Below, piece by piece: positions 1-9,775 of a DNA stretch of 64,000 bases. A model generated the notes under the pieces. That model saw nothing but the letters and a program-made list of their open reading frames with translations, was not told where the DNA came from and made no database searches. The position numbers were made by a program, and so were the translations under genes. Source of the stretch: Gillisella vitis (GTDB lineage Bacteria; Pseudomonadota; Alphaproteobacteria; Rhizobiales; Rhizobiaceae); NCBI RefSeq assembly GCF_001541345.2, contig NZ_LMVL02000002.1:682001-746000 (forward strand), read 5' to 3'. Within the stretch, counting starts at the first letter, position 1. Each line of letters starts with the position of its first letter.

Positions 1-722
1 TTCTGCACCATATCGCGCAACGCGCCTGCCTTGTCGTAATAGGTGACACGGCCTTCCAGCCCGACGGATTCGGCAACGGTGATCTGCACATGGTCGATAT
101 GGGCGGAATTCCACAGCGGCTCATAGAGCGCATTGGCAAAGCGCAGCGCCATAAGGTTCTGCACGGTTTCCTTGCCGAGATAATGGTCGATGCGGAAGAT
201 CTGCTCTTCCTTGAAAACCTTGCCGATCGTATCATTCAGCGCCTGCGCCGAGGCGAGATCGCGGCCAATCGGCTTTTCCACCACGATGCGGGTGGATTTG
301 GTGATCAGCTTGTGGTCGCGGATCTTGTCGGCAATATCGCCGAAAATCGATGGGGAAACCGCCAGATAGAAGGCGCGCACGATGTCCTTGCCGCTATCCA
401 GCAGTTTTTTCAGCGTATCCCAACCCTTGTCGTCCTTGGCATCGACCGACACGTAATGCAGCCGGTCGAGAAAGCGCTTGACCTGGCTCTCTTCCAATTC
501 ATCGGGCTTCAGAAATTCCTTCAGGGCCTTATGGGCGAATTCGCGGTATTCCGCATCCGTCATCGGTGAGCGGGACGCCCCGATGATCCGGGTCGGCTCG
601 GTGAGCTGGCCGGCCAACTGGCGGTGATAAAGGGCCGGCAGAAGCTTGCGCTCGGCAAGATCCCCGGTGCCGCCAAAGACGACATAGTCAAAGGGTTCGA
701 CAGGAATAATCTGGCTGCTCAT
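1..722 (-). CDS. zwf: Glucose-6-phosphate 1-dehydrogenase, N-terminal part
   Basis: This enzyme oxidises glucose-6-phosphate to 6-phosphogluconolactone with NAD(P)+ and feeds the Entner-Doudoroff and pentose phosphate routes in the cytoplasm. About 240 N-terminal residues are present; the gene leaves the window at base 1, roughly half the usual 490 residues. The nucleotide-binding motif FGGTGDLAERKL lies at about residues 16-27, and the substrate-binding motif RIDHYLGKE at about 175-183 contains the family's conserved Asp-His. EKPIGRDL, also typical, comes shortly before it. The start is the ATG at 722, giving MSSQIIPVEPFDYVVFGGTG. Reading is open to the window edge, so nothing suggests truncation other than the boundary. 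The pgl and edd genes that often follow in this order in rhizobia would lie outside the window. Confidence 0.95.
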   Translation of the reverse strand, partial: MSSQIIPVEPFDYVVFGGTGDLAERKLLPALYHRQLAGQLTEPTRIIGASRSPMTDAEYREFAHKALKEFLKPDELEESQVKRFLDRLHYVSVDAKDDKGWDTLKKLLDSGKDIVRAFYLAVSPSIFGDIADKIRDHKLITKSTRIVVEKPIGRDLASAQALNDTIGKVFKEEQIFRIDHYLGKETVQNLMALRFANALYEPLWNSAHIDHVQITVAESVGLEGRVTYYDKAGALRDMVQ

Positions 723-808
723 ACGGGCATCTCTCATTCATGGCCATCGGCTAGGCTGATGGCTCAGGTTATAATTCAATCGATTTAAAAAAGCCACACC
801 CTGTGTGG

Positions 809-1252
809 TTAATTTCCTGATGGCGGCTCTGGCGCTTCGGATTGCCGAGGATCGTGAAGGATCCTTTTTGGATCGCTGTGTTGGTCGTGATCATGCGCTT
901 TGCCTTCGCTTTGGCCGAAAAACAGCTTCGAGACCGATCCCAGAGCCCGTGCCAGGATACTGGTGCGGGTCACCGGCCTTTCATCAGGGGGCGGTGCAGG
1001 CTTCGGCTCTGGGTCGTCAGGTGCCCCTTCCGTTTCGGCCAGCAAATCGAACGCCATTTCTGCTTGTGATTGTGGCACGAGAATAGCCAATCCACCCAAT
1101 CCCCTGGACAAGTGAACACCCCGATAGTTGCTTGGATTGCCGCGCTCGCCGACGATAATGCCATAGGCCTCCAGGTAAGAGCGCGTCACTAGAAATTCGT
1201 CTTCGCTATAGACTGTCGCAACGCAGACAGGGCGATCGGGAGCCTCTCTCAT
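809..1252 (-). CDS. DUF2007-type putative signal-transducing protein
   Basis: A 147-residue protein of no known biochemical role. The first 75 residues (VCVATVYSEDEFLVTRSYLE, then YGIIVGERG and LVPQSQAEMAFDLLA) match the DUF2007 pattern, a small ferredoxin-like fold domain annotated as putative signal transducing. The remaining half is Pro-, His- and charge-rich and probably disordered. I chose the ATG at 1252 because GAGGAAG lies just upstream and the longer upstream reading runs into the end of the neighbouring oxidase and lacks family similarity. It follows the FAD oxidoreductase by 17 bases on the same strand, so it is probably the last gene of the PuuA/PuuB-like unit. Confidence 0.7.
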   Translation of the reverse strand: MREAPDRPVCVATVYSEDEFLVTRSYLEAYGIIVGERGNPSNYRGVHLSRGLGGLAILVPQSQAEMAFDLLAETEGAPDDPEPKPAPPPDERPVTRTSILARALGSVSKLFFGQSEGKAHDHDQHSDPKRILHDPRQSEAPEPPSGN

Positions 1253-1269
1253 ACTTTTCTTCCTCGGCC

Positions 1270-2553
1270 TCAAAAACGGTCGCGCAGGGCATACCAGCTG
1301 AGCGCCAGGAACAGAAGCGGCGAGCGCAGCCGGGACCCGCCTGGAAAAGCCGGAACCTTTAACTCCTTCAACAGGTCCAACTCGCTGGTTTTTCCCAGAA
1401 CCGATTTGGCAAACAGCGTACCGCAATAGTTTGACAACATCACGCCATGGCCGGAATAACCAGCGACGGAAATCACCCCGGGCATGACCTCGCGGGCAAA
1501 GGGCTGGCGGTTCATGGTGATGCCGACCGAGCCGCCCCAGGCATGGGTCATCTCGATGCCATCAAGGGCCGGATAGATCTCGGTGATCTGGCGGCGGATA
1601 TGGTCGGAAATATCGCGCGGGCTGTCGGCTGTATAGGCTTCGCGTCCGCCAAACAGCAATTGCCCGTCGCGGGTCTTGCGGAAATAGCGCACCACGAACC
1701 GGCTATCGGCGACCGCTTCCGAGCCGGGCAGGATGTCCGGAAAATCCTTGAGCGGCACGGTAGCGCCAATGAAGGAGCGGATCGGCATGACATGGGACGC
1801 CGTCACCGGTTCCAGATTGCCGATATAGGCATTGGTAGCGATCAGCACATGGCGGGCGGTAATCGTACCCTTCGGCGTTTCGATCATCGTTTTGCCGCCG
1901 CTTTGGGCAATCGATGTGGCCTTGGTCATTTCATGCAGGCGGGCACCGGCGTTTTTCGCCACTTTCGCCAGCCCCACCAGCAGTTTCAGCGGGTGGATAT
2001 GGCCGGTGCCGATGTCGCGGATACCGCAGTAATAGGCGCTGGAGCCCAACCGGGCTGCCGTTTCCTCGCGGTCCATGAAGCTCATATGCGGGTAATCGAA
2101 CCGGGTCGCGGCGATCTCGACGCTTTTGCGATACTCCTTGTCCTTGCCGCGCTTGTGCTCGACATTCAGCTGGCCGGGCATGAATTCCATGTCGATCTGG
2201 TGCTCGCGGGCAAAATCCAGAATATAGCGCTTGGCGTGTTCAGCCATATCGAACAGCGCCTTGGCGCGCTCGAAGCCAAACTCGGCTTCAAGCTCCTCCG
2301 GCCAGGCCCGCTGGCCGGTGCCGAACTGGCCGCCATTGCGCCCCGAGCCGCCATCACCGAACCGCCCGCCTTCGATCAACACCACGCTGACCCCGGCGCG
2401 TGCCAGCGTATAAGCCGCCTGCAAGCCGGTATAGCCGCCGCCGACAATGGCGACATCTGTCGTGGTCGAACCATCCAGCGGTTCGTATTCAGGGCGTTCG
2501 CCCACGGTGGCTTGATACCAGGAAAGGCCGGGTGCAATCGGGCTTTGCCACAT
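1270..2553 (-). CDS. puuB: FAD-dependent oxidase, gamma-glutamylputrescine oxidase-like (DAO fold)
   Basis: A 427-residue glycine-oxidase/DAO-fold flavoprotein. The N-terminal Rossmann motif VAIVGGGYTGLQAAYTLA (about residues 34-51) is followed by GGRFGDGGSGRNGGQ, typical of the OrdL/PuuB group. Near the C-terminus, WGGSVGITMNRQP and VAGYSGHGVMLSNYCG are the usual FAD-pyrophosphate and product-side motifs. PuuB oxidises gamma-glutamylputrescine to the aldehyde, releasing ammonia and hydrogen peroxide. The upstream neighbour on the same strand, 69 bases away, is a PuuA-like ligase, and this pairing is the main reason for preferring PuuB over other DAO-family amine oxidases. AAGGAG lies seven bases before the ATG at 2553. 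The true amine substrate is an inference. Confidence 0.75.
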   Translation of the reverse strand: MWQSPIAPGLSWYQATVGERPEYEPLDGSTTTDVAIVGGGYTGLQAAYTLARAGVSVVLIEGGRFGDGGSGRNGGQFGTGQRAWPEELEAEFGFERAKALFDMAEHAKRYILDFAREHQIDMEFMPGQLNVEHKRGKDKEYRKSVEIAATRFDYPHMSFMDREETAARLGSSAYYCGIRDIGTGHIHPLKLLVGLAKVAKNAGARLHEMTKATSIAQSGGKTMIETPKGTITARHVLIATNAYIGNLEPVTASHVMPIRSFIGATVPLKDFPDILPGSEAVADSRFVVRYFRKTRDGQLLFGGREAYTADSPRDISDHIRRQITEIYPALDGIEMTHAWGGSVGITMNRQPFAREVMPGVISVAGYSGHGVMLSNYCGTLFAKSVLGKTSELDLLKELKVPAFPGGSRLRSPLLFLALSWYALRDRF

Positions 2554-2622
2554 GCGAAGCTCCTTTTTGAATGCTGCAAGGCAACCCGCCTGGGACAGCG
2601 GGTGCCATGACAGCAGTATGGA

Positions 2623-4059
2623 TCAGACGTTCAGCAGCAGGAATTCTCGCTCCCAAGGGCTGATCACCTGCATGAAGGTCTCGAATTCGCCGCGCTTGAC
2701 GCCCGCATAGATATCGATGAAGGCGCGGCCGAACACGGTTTCGAAATCCGGCTCGCTTTCCAAGAGGGCGACGGCTTCCAGCAGGCCGCGTGGCAGCTCG
2801 ATGGAGCCCTCATTGGCGGTATCTGCCGTCGGCGCTGTCGGCTCGATCGCCTTGCAGATGCCGAGATAGCCGCAGCCGAGCGAGGCGGCCAGCGCCAGAT
2901 AGGGGTTGGAATCCGAACTTGGCAGCCGGTTTTCCACCCGCCGCGCCGCCGCATCGGAAATCGGCACCCGGAAGGCCGTGGTGCGATTGTCATAGCCCCA
3001 GGCATTGTTGACCGGGCAGGCCATATCGGGCGTCAGGCGGCGATAGGAATTCACATAGGGCGCCATCATCACAAGCGAATTCGGCACATATTTCTGCATG
3101 CCGCCGATGAAGTGGAAGAATTCTGACGACGGCGAACCATCGGCCTTGGAAAAGATATTGCGGCCGGTTTCGATATCGACCACCGACTGATGGATATGCA
3201 TGGCAGACCCCGGCTGGCCCTGCATCGGCTTGGCCATGAAAGTCGCAAATATCCCGTGTTTCAGGGCGGCTTCGCGAATGGTGCGCTTGAACAGGAAGAC
3301 CTGGTCGGCCAACTCAATCGGATCGCCGTGCCGCAGGTTGATTTCCAGCTGGGCTGGGCCTTCCTCATGAATCAGCGTGTCAATTTCCAGGCCCTGCTTG
3401 GCCGAGAAGTGATAGATATCGTCGATCAACTCGTCGAATTCATTAATCCCGGCGATGGAATAGCCCTGGCCGCCGATGATCGAGCGGCCCGACCGGCCTT
3501 TCGGCGGATGCAGCGGGTAATCCGGGTCCTCGTTCTTGGCGACAAGGTAAAATTCGATTTCCGGGGCGACGACCGCCTTCCAGCCCTTTTTCTCATAGAG
3601 GCTGAGGACGTTTTTCAGCACATTGCGCGGCGTATAGCTGACATCCTCGCCTTCGGTGCCGACGATGTCGCAGATCACCTGCGCGGTCGGATCGGTCTCC
3701 CAAGGCACGACCGAGAGTGTCGAGAGATCCGGCAGCAGCTTGATGTCACTGTCGCGGCTGTCATAGCGAAAATTGCCGGTTTCATCGGGATATTCGCCTG
3801 AGATCGTGTGGCGATAGAGCGCTGATGGCAGGGCGAGCGAGGTATTGCTGGTGAATTTTGAGCTCGGCATCATCTTGCCGCGCGGCACACCGGCCAGATC
3901 CGGCGTGATACATTCGATATCCTCAATGCCGCGGGAGCGCAGCCAGGAGGCTGCTTCTTTCCAGGTCTTGACCCCGCGCGTCGGGCTGATATCTGGGGGG
4001 ATGCCTGCTTTTTTGGACGCTGCGCCCTTGGGTCTGAGCATTGTCTTTTTTGCAGGCAT
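2623..4059 (-). CDS. puuA: Glutamine synthetase family ligase, gamma-glutamylputrescine synthetase-like
   Basis: A 478-residue glutamine-synthetase-fold enzyme. The first 35 residues are a basic low-complexity leader; the beta-grasp domain follows, then the catalytic domain. Metal and substrate motifs visible are APEIEFYLV (about 163-171), HEEGPAQLEINLRHGDP (about 230-246), SAMHIHQSV and NAWGYDNRTTAFRVP with the ATP-side Arg. There is no adenylylation-loop Tyr motif of GlnA type, and the protein groups with the GlnA-like/PuuA branch that couples glutamate to amines using ATP. Being directly upstream of a PuuB-like oxidase supports gamma-glutamylation of putrescine or a related amine as the first step. 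GGTGAG precedes the ATG at 4059. It could act on another amine such as ethanolamine. Confidence 0.8.
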   Translation of the reverse strand: MPAKKTMLRPKGAASKKAGIPPDISPTRGVKTWKEAASWLRSRGIEDIECITPDLAGVPRGKMMPSSKFTSNTSLALPSALYRHTISGEYPDETGNFRYDSRDSDIKLLPDLSTLSVVPWETDPTAQVICDIVGTEGEDVSYTPRNVLKNVLSLYEKKGWKAVVAPEIEFYLVAKNEDPDYPLHPPKGRSGRSIIGGQGYSIAGINEFDELIDDIYHFSAKQGLEIDTLIHEEGPAQLEINLRHGDPIELADQVFLFKRTIREAALKHGIFATFMAKPMQGQPGSAMHIHQSVVDIETGRNIFSKADGSPSSEFFHFIGGMQKYVPNSLVMMAPYVNSYRRLTPDMACPVNNAWGYDNRTTAFRVPISDAAARRVENRLPSSDSNPYLALAASLGCGYLGICKAIEPTAPTADTANEGSIELPRGLLEAVALLESEPDFETVFGRAFIDIYAGVKRGEFETFMQVISPWEREFLLLNV

Positions 4060-4187
4060 GTCTCACCGGATCTGTGTTGATAATGATGCCATCATATCCG
4101 CCTCGCTGGAATTGGCGAGGGTGAATATGCAATTGACATCGCTTTGCCGATCGAAAACACAACAGACATGGCGATGATGACGAGGAC

Positions 4188-5375
4188 ATGACATTGGAAA
4201 AACGGGTGGATGTGGTGGTGATTGGGGCAGGGGCCGCCGGCATGATGGCGGCGATCCGGGCTGGCCAGCGGGGCCGGTCTGTGGCCGTGCTCGATCATGC
4301 CAAGGCACCGGGCGAAAAGATCCGCATTTCCGGCGGTGGGCGCTGCAATTTCACCAATATCCATGCCGGACCAAAGAATTACATCAGCGCCAATCCGCAT
4401 TTTGCCAAATCGGCGCTGGCCCGCTTCACGCCTGCCGATTTCATCGCCATGGTCGAGCGCCACCGGATCGGCTGGCATGAAAAAACCCTTGGGCAATTGT
4501 TCTGCGATGACAGCGCCAAGGATATTATCCGCATGCTGCTGGAAGAGATGCGCGCCGCCGGTGCCAGACTGCATGTGCAGACCGACATCCGCGCCGTGGA
4601 AAAGGTGCTGGACGGTTTCCGCGTCGAGACCTCTGAAGGCACCATCACCTGCCAATCGCTGATCATCGCCACCGGTGGCAAATCCATCCCGAAAATGGGC
4701 GCGACCGGTTTTGCCTATCGCCTTGCCGAGCAGTTTGGGCTTGGCCTGGTCGAAACACGCCCGGCGCTTGTGCCACTGACACTGGAACCGGGGCTGCTGG
4801 AGGAGTTGGCGCCACTGTCCGGCATGGCCGTCGATGCGCTGGTGCGCCATGGCAAGACCGAATTTCGTGAGGCGCTGCTGTTTACCCATCGCGGTCTAAG
4901 CGGCCCGGCCATTCTGCAAATTTCCTCTTATTGGCGCGAAGGTGAGGCCATTACCCTTTTGCTGCAACCGGAGCTGGACTTTTTGGACCTGCTGAAAACC
5001 GCCCGCCGCGACAATGGCCGTCAGGCGGTGCAGACGGTTTTAGGCCAATATCTGCCGAAGCGCTTGGCGCAATACTGGACTGAACGCCATGGACTGGAAA
5101 AGCCGTTGGCCGATCTGTCCGACAAGGTTCTGGGACGTGTCGCGGACGGCCTTCGGCACTGGCAGATCAAACCGGCGGGATCGGAAGGCTATCGCACCGC
5201 CGAGGTGACTTTGGGCGGCGTCGATACCCAGGCGCTGGACTCCAAAACCATGCAAGCCAAGGCGGTGCCGGGTCTTTATTTCATCGGCGAAGCCGTGGAT
5301 GTCACGGGATGGCTGGGTGGCTATAATTTCCAGTGGGCCTGGGCGTCGGGCCATGCAGCGGGCCTTTCGGCATAG
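4188..5375 (+). CDS. BaiN/HI0933-family NAD(P)/FAD-dependent oxidoreductase
   Basis: A 395-residue flavoprotein of the HI0933/BaiN family, whose physiological substrate is generally unknown. VVVIGAGAAGMMAAIRAGQ near residue 9 is the dinucleotide-binding motif; GEKIRISGGGRCNFTN follows at about residues 43-58 and is the family hallmark; the C-terminal VDVTGWLGGYNFQWAWASGH (about 370-389) is the other. A second Rossmann-like strand, IATGGKSIPKMGATG, is in the middle. GAGG lies five bases before the ATG. It is divergent from the PuuA-like gene, with 128 bases between them, so the two promoters share that gap, but there is no functional link visible. Length and motifs are intact. Confidence 0.9.
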   Translation: MTLEKRVDVVVIGAGAAGMMAAIRAGQRGRSVAVLDHAKAPGEKIRISGGGRCNFTNIHAGPKNYISANPHFAKSALARFTPADFIAMVERHRIGWHEKTLGQLFCDDSAKDIIRMLLEEMRAAGARLHVQTDIRAVEKVLDGFRVETSEGTITCQSLIIATGGKSIPKMGATGFAYRLAEQFGLGLVETRPALVPLTLEPGLLEELAPLSGMAVDALVRHGKTEFREALLFTHRGLSGPAILQISSYWREGEAITLLLQPELDFLDLLKTARRDNGRQAVQTVLGQYLPKRLAQYWTERHGLEKPLADLSDKVLGRVADGLRHWQIKPAGSEGYRTAEVTLGGVDTQALDSKTMQAKAVPGLYFIGEAVDVTGWLGGYNFQWAWASGHAAGLSA

Positions 5376-5598
5376 TCTTTCCCTTCTAGGCGAGACGATA
5401 CGATTTGTTTACCGCAATTGTGTCCTGCATGGGCAAGTCTTGATTCATGCCGCATTCCCGCCACCATCTTTCAATAGTTGTTAATATACCTCAGTCATCG
5501 TGATCTTCCGCCTCGTTGTTTTGCTGTTTTTCGGGACGGGTTAGGGTTACGATCAAGGTCGGGGTGATTCCCCGCTTAACTTTTGGAAAGTGCTGCCA

Positions 5599-5745
5599 AT
5601 GAACAGACCCATCCGGAAGGCCCGTGCCATTGCTATCGCCAAGGCGCGCGACGATCAGAACAAGCTTATCCTGCGCAGCGCTGGCCTCGGCCTGATGGCC
5701 TGCTTCATGGTCTATGGCCTGATGCTGATCGGCGTTATCGGCTGA
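5599..5745 (+). CDS. Small single-span membrane protein, hypothetical
   Basis: A 48-residue reading frame. The first 20 residues are basic (MNRPIRKARAIAIAKARDDQ) and the rest, LILRSAGLGLMACFMVYGLM plus LIGVIG, forms one hydrophobic helix. This positive-inside layout is typical of small membrane proteins in rhizobia, but I recognise no family. It stands 224 bases after the BaiN gene in a stretch with no competing longer reading on this strand. Its last 34 bases overlap the end of a possible gene on the other strand. The start and expression are unproven. Confidence 0.45.
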   Translation: MNRPIRKARAIAIAKARDDQNKLILRSAGLGLMACFMVYGLMLIGVIG

Positions 5746-5993
5746 TCAGAACTTGGCGCCTGCGGCAAAGCGGCGACTGTCGCTTCCGCGTGCGTGTCCA
5801 CATCCTCCGGCGCACAACTGCGGCACTTTCGCATGCCGAAAACTCTGGAAACGATCCGGCTTAGGCGCGGCCAGGATGGCTCACTGTAAAACCTGTAAAA
5901 CGCATCCTCTTGCTGGGCGGGCGTCAAGGCATGACGGTTCATCGCCTCTCGTCGTATGGTCTCCTGAAAGGCAAGCAATCCTATAAAGTCCAT
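5712..5993 (-). CDS. Hypothetical protein divergent from a LysR regulator
   Basis: A possible 93-residue protein, MDFIGLLAFQETIRREAMNR onward, soluble, with a Cys pair (MRKCRSC) in the middle. I see no domain. The ATG at 5993 is preferred over the one at 6002 because GGAG lies about nine bases upstream of it. The case for it being real is position: it is read divergently from the LysR-family gene at 6078, the usual arrangement for a LysR target. The case against is its shortness and its overlap with the small membrane protein on the other strand. Confidence 0.35.
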   Translation of the reverse strand: MDFIGLLAFQETIRREAMNRHALTPAQQEDAFYRFYSEPSWPRLSRIVSRVFGMRKCRSCAPEDVDTHAEATVAALPQAPSSDQPITPISIRP

Positions 5994-6077
5994 GGCCGTC
6001 ATCTCCAGTGTTCTGGAGAAGGCTAGCGTTTCATGGATGATGGATATATCGCCGAGTTTGCGCTATATCGTTCACTC

Positions 6078-6938
6078 ATGAAAAACCTGCCCTGGGATAC
6101 CTACCAGTTGTTCATCGAGGTGGCGCGCAATGGCGGACTGACTGGGGCTGTGCAATCCACCGGCCTTAGTGCGGCCACCCTTGGCCGGCGGATGGTGGAG
6201 CTGGAGCAAAAGCTAGGCAGGGTCCTGTTTCACCGCGCCCAGACGGGGTATACGTTAACAGCGGACGGTCGCGCCCTGCTTGATCATCTGAAATCTTTCG
6301 AGGCGGCGGAGCGCGGCATAGACCTCTGGCGCCAACAGGCGTCGCAGCCAGCACTGGTGCGGGTGACGGCGGGAACATGGATTTCCTGGCTAATCGCTCA
6401 AAACCTGCCGAAGCTTTGCCGGAGCACTGATCGCTTTCGCCTCGATTTGCACATTACCGAAGAGCGCGCAGCCCTTGCGCATCGCGAAACCGATATTGGT
6501 ATCCGGGCTTTTGAGCCGCAGGAGAGCAATCTCGCCAGGGTCCCGCTTGGCGAAGTTGCCTACGCGGCCTATCGCCACCGCCTTGCCGACGAATTGCAAG
6601 TGCAGCCCTGGATCGCGGTCCCGCAGGATGCGGCAATCTCGGCCTATTTGAAGTGGCCGCATCAGCATAAGGCCGAACAGATCCTGATCACCGTCAACCG
6701 CCCGCGCTCCCTCAAGGATATGGCGGTTTCGGGCATGGGCCTTGCGGTCCTGCCGTGTTTTGTCGGTGATAGCCATCCCCAGCTTCAGCGGGTTGGTGAT
6801 GAGATTACCGAATTGCGCCATCGGCAATGGTTGGTCACCAATAATGACGACCGCCACAGACGTGAGATCCGCGATTGCGCCGAGCGTTTGACTGCCCTGA
6901 TGAGAGACTTTGCGGATGCCTTCGCCGGGCGGCGATAG
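6078..6938 (+). CDS. LysR-family transcriptional regulator
   Basis: A 286-residue DNA-binding regulator. The N-terminal winged helix-turn-helix is clear: TYQLFIEVARNGGLTGAVQS, then LSAATLGRRMVELEQKLGRVLFHR, with TLTADGRALLDH following as in the family. The effector domain is shorter than usual, and the tail has two Arg-rich helices. The ATG at 6078 begins MKNLPWDTYQLF, which puts the helix-turn-helix at the standard distance from the N-terminus; an upstream start at 6033 adds 15 residues with no family match. The target is unknown: the divergent small gene at 5712-5993 is the first candidate by position. Confidence 0.85.
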   Translation: MKNLPWDTYQLFIEVARNGGLTGAVQSTGLSAATLGRRMVELEQKLGRVLFHRAQTGYTLTADGRALLDHLKSFEAAERGIDLWRQQASQPALVRVTAGTWISWLIAQNLPKLCRSTDRFRLDLHITEERAALAHRETDIGIRAFEPQESNLARVPLGEVAYAAYRHRLADELQVQPWIAVPQDAAISAYLKWPHQHKAEQILITVNRPRSLKDMAVSGMGLAVLPCFVGDSHPQLQRVGDEITELRHRQWLVTNNDDRHRREIRDCAERLTALMRDFADAFAGRR

Positions 6939-7195
6939 AGGTGAAACCAGATGCTTCGAATAAACGCTTGGGTATTTCTGCTTAATAAAAGCAACTCAAG
7001 GTTTATTTTCGTGTGCCGAAAATAGAAACTTATGCAGAGTGCGTTGCTTTTTAGAACGAAGTGGTCGTGGATCACTATAAGTCGATATAGAATATTCAGA
7101 ATTTCTTCAGACCACCATGCAAGAAAAGAAAGGCGGCATTTTTATTCGTTTATTCGAATTAATTAATTTCGCCCTTTGTTTTCGGGGGTTTGGCT

Positions 7196-9724
7196 ATGGT
7201 ATTTGATCGTCTACTTTCTCGGTGCAAGATTCAGACTAAGGTTCTGGTCTTCATCGTTCCGTTCGTTCTCAGTATTTCTGCCGTTGGTCTGACCGGCTAC
7301 TACGCATCGCGTATCCTGCAAGGGCAGATGGAAGTCACCAATAATGTGGTCAACACATTGAGTGGCTTTAAGAATGTCTATGCGGCGATGACCGCTTTCC
7401 TGCAAAAGACCACGGATGCGTCGAAAACGGCGCTGGATCAGGAGCTGGATAAGCAGTTGACCAGTTTGAAGACCATGCGCACGTCGATTGACGGTCTGGG
7501 CGGGGCGGCGCAGGTCGATGCGGCGATTGCCGGAACAGAATCGATTGCCGGTCAGGTCAAGCGCCTGTGGGAACTGAACCAGGGCGCGGCGGATCTGCGT
7601 GCGGCCCTGGAGGCTGACACCCAGCAATTGTCCAGCCAGCAGAGCGATCTGCTTTCCTATTCCACCAGTGTCCGCGAGGCGCTGGCCAAGGATGAAAATC
7701 AGGCCAAGACCATGTTGCGTGATTCCGACCGGCTGACGCGCGGCGCCAATCTGATTGCCGATCTGGTCACAGACTTCAACAGTGCCACAGACCCTGAGGC
7801 GAAGATGAGCCTGGTCAAGGCGCAGATGCCGGGACTGAAAAAGGCCGCCACCGATATCGCCGCCGCCCTGCCTGTGGAACAGACCGTGCTCGGCACATCG
7901 CTGACTGACAATATTCAGCAATTGGCCTCCCAGGTCGAAATCGGCGTGACCAATGACACAACGGTTGGCGCAGCCGAACAGGCGATCAACCTGATGCGGC
8001 CGGTGTCCATCCGCTTGCAGGGCGCGTCTACCTTGAAATCCCGACAGGCAACGGCGGTGTTTGGAACGCTCGACCAGCCGATTGCCGAAGCGACCGCTTT
8101 GCTCACTGCCACACGCCAGCTGGTGGATATCGGTAATGGGGTTGAACTGCGCAGTTCACGCTTCATGGCGGCAGCATCGGCGGATGGCCTGCAAAAATTG
8201 CAGGCCTCGCTTGGCACCCTGAAGCGTCGTGCCGCGGCCATGGCCAAGGACCCCAATGTTAGCGCCGACATCAAGGCGAAGCTGGCGCAAATCGCGCCGT
8301 TGACAGAGGTTATGGCCGAAAAGGCCACTCAGCTGGTGGCCATGGATGGCCAGAGAACAGCCGCTTTCCTTGCCGCTGCCCGCGATATCGACACCATCTG
8401 GTCGCAACTCAGCGATTTTGCTGCCTCCCAGCGCCAGGTGGCCGATCAGCAGAGCGACGCTGCCGATACCATGTCAGCTCTGGCTCTGCTGGCGGGCGTC
8501 GTTATCGCCATTGTCGCTGGCATTGGTTTGATCGCCACCTTCAAGGGGCCGATCAACCAGATCACCGCTGCCATGCGGCGCCTGGCATCCGGCGATCTCG
8601 AGATCGAGATTGCTGGCGGCGCGCGTCCCGATGAAATTGGCGATATGGCCCGCGCCCTTGGCGTGTTCAAGGACAATGCCGAGGCGAAGATCCGCGCCGA
8701 GACCGAGGGTGCGCGGGTTAGGGCTGAAAGCGAGGCTGAGCGTGCCCGCAACGACGCGGAAAAGCAGCAGGCCGACCAGGACGTGCAATTTGCGGTGACA
8801 GAACTGGCGGCCGGGCTGGAGCGTCTCGCCAATGGCGATGTCTCCGCCACGCTGGATCATCCCTTTGCCGGGCGCATGGAACAGTTGCGCAGCGACTTCA
8901 ATCGCTCGCTGACCCGGCTGAAGGAAACCATCGGCCTGATCCAGGGCAATGTCACCGCCATTCAGGGCAATGTGCAGCAAATGGCCCATTCCACCGACGA
9001 CCTGTCGCGCCGCACGGAAACCCAGGCTGCCTCGCTGGAAGAAACCGCCGCCGCCGTCAACGAAGTCACCTCCAATGTCCGCCAGGCCGCCAACAAAGCG
9101 CGTGAGGTCAATGACATCGTTGGCGAAACCCGAGGGAATGCCGAGAAATCGGCCGTGGTGGTCGGTAATGCCGTCTCTGCCATGGGCCGGATCGAGGATG
9201 CCTCAAAGAAGATCGAGCAGATCATCAGCGTCATCGAGGAAATCGCCTTCCAGACCAACCTGTTGGCGCTGAATGCCGGTGTCGAGGCGGCCCGTGCTGG
9301 CGAGGCGGGCAAGGGCTTTGCCGTCGTTGCCCAGGAAGTGCGCGAGCTGGCACAACGCTCTGGCCGCGCCGCAAAAGATATCAAGACACTGATCAATACC
9401 TCCACCGAAGAGGTCAATGCCGGGGCGAGGCTGGTGCAGGAAACCGGTGCGGCGCTGACCGTCATCAGCCAGCAGATCGCCACGATCAGTACCCATGTTG
9501 AAGGCATAGCCGCCGCCAGCCGCGACCAATCGGCTGCCCTTGGCGAAGTCAACAGCGCTGTTGGCCAGATGGACAGCCTGACCCAGCAAAACGCCGCCAT
9601 GGTCGAAGAAACCTCCGCCGCCAGCCGCCAGCTGGCCGACGAGGCCGATCAATTGGTGGGGCTGTTGCAGCAGTTCAAGCTGGAAAGCGGTGTTCAGGCC
9701 GGGCGGTGGGACCGGGCGGCTTGA
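7196..9724 (+). CDS. Methyl-accepting chemotaxis protein with large periplasmic domain and two HAMP units
   Basis: An 842-residue transmembrane chemoreceptor. A first membrane helix lies at about residues 16-40, a long helical periplasmic sensor at about 40-425 (Gln/Ala/Asp-rich, with no domain I can name), a second membrane helix at about 426-449, a HAMP domain, a further HAMP-like stretch at about 530-590, and then the methyl-accepting coiled coil. The signalling tip [20 protein letters not shown] is at about 682-701 and [20 protein letters not shown] follows. There is no CheR-binding pentapeptide at the C-terminus. The ATG at 7196 is preferred to the TTG six bases earlier because GGGGG stands just upstream. 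No che genes are adjacent, so it is an orphan receptor whose ligand cannot be told. Confidence 0.93.
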   Translation: MVFDRLLSRCKIQTKVLVFIVPFVLSISAVGLTGYYASRILQGQMEVTNNVVNTLSGFKNVYAAMTAFLQKTTDASKTALDQELDKQLTSLKTMRTSIDGLGGAAQVDAAIAGTESIAGQVKRLWELNQGAADLRAALEADTQQLSSQQSDLLSYSTSVREALAKDENQAKTMLRDSDRLTRGANLIADLVTDFNSATDPEAKMSLVKAQMPGLKKAATDIAAALPVEQTVLGTSLTDNIQQLASQVEIGVTNDTTVGAAEQAINLMRPVSIRLQGASTLKSRQATAVFGTLDQPIAEATALLTATRQLVDIGNGVELRSSRFMAAASADGLQKLQASLGTLKRRAAAMAKDPNVSADIKAKLAQIAPLTEVMAEKATQLVAMDGQRTAAFLAAARDIDTIWSQLSDFAASQRQVADQQSDAADTMSALALLAGVVIAIVAGIGLIATFKGPINQITAAMRRLASGDLEIEIAGGARPDEIGDMARALGVFKDNAEAKIRAETEGARVRAESEAERARNDAEKQQADQDVQFAVTELAAGLERLANGDVSATLDHPFAGRMEQLRSDFNRSLTRLKETIGLIQGNVTAIQGNVQQMAHSTDDLSRRTETQAASLEETAAAVNEVTSNVRQAANKAREVNDIVGETRGNAEKSAVVVGNAVSAMGRIEDASKKIEQIISVIEEIAFQTNLLALNAGVEAARAGEAGKGFAVVAQEVRELAQRSGRAAKDIKTLINTSTEEVNAGARLVQETGAALTVISQQIATISTHVEGIAAASRDQSAALGEVNSAVGQMDSLTQQNAAMVEETSAASRQLADEADQLVGLLQQFKLESGVQAGRWDRAA

Positions 9725-9747
9725 TAGATATGGTATGAGGTGATGGG

Positions 9748-9775
9748 CGCCCGGTCGAGAGACCGGGCGTTTTTT
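9748..9775 (+). terminator. Rho-independent terminator after the chemoreceptor gene
   Basis: A perfect nine-base-pair GC-rich stem, CGCCCGGTC and GACCGGGCG, with a four-base GAGA loop, followed by six T. It begins 24 bases after the chemoreceptor stop codon. Confidence 0.9.

Noticed and set aside
1447..2610. 387-codon open frame antisense to the PuuB-like oxidase
   Set aside because: It mirrors the GC-rich oxidase gene, whose FAD motifs are unambiguous.
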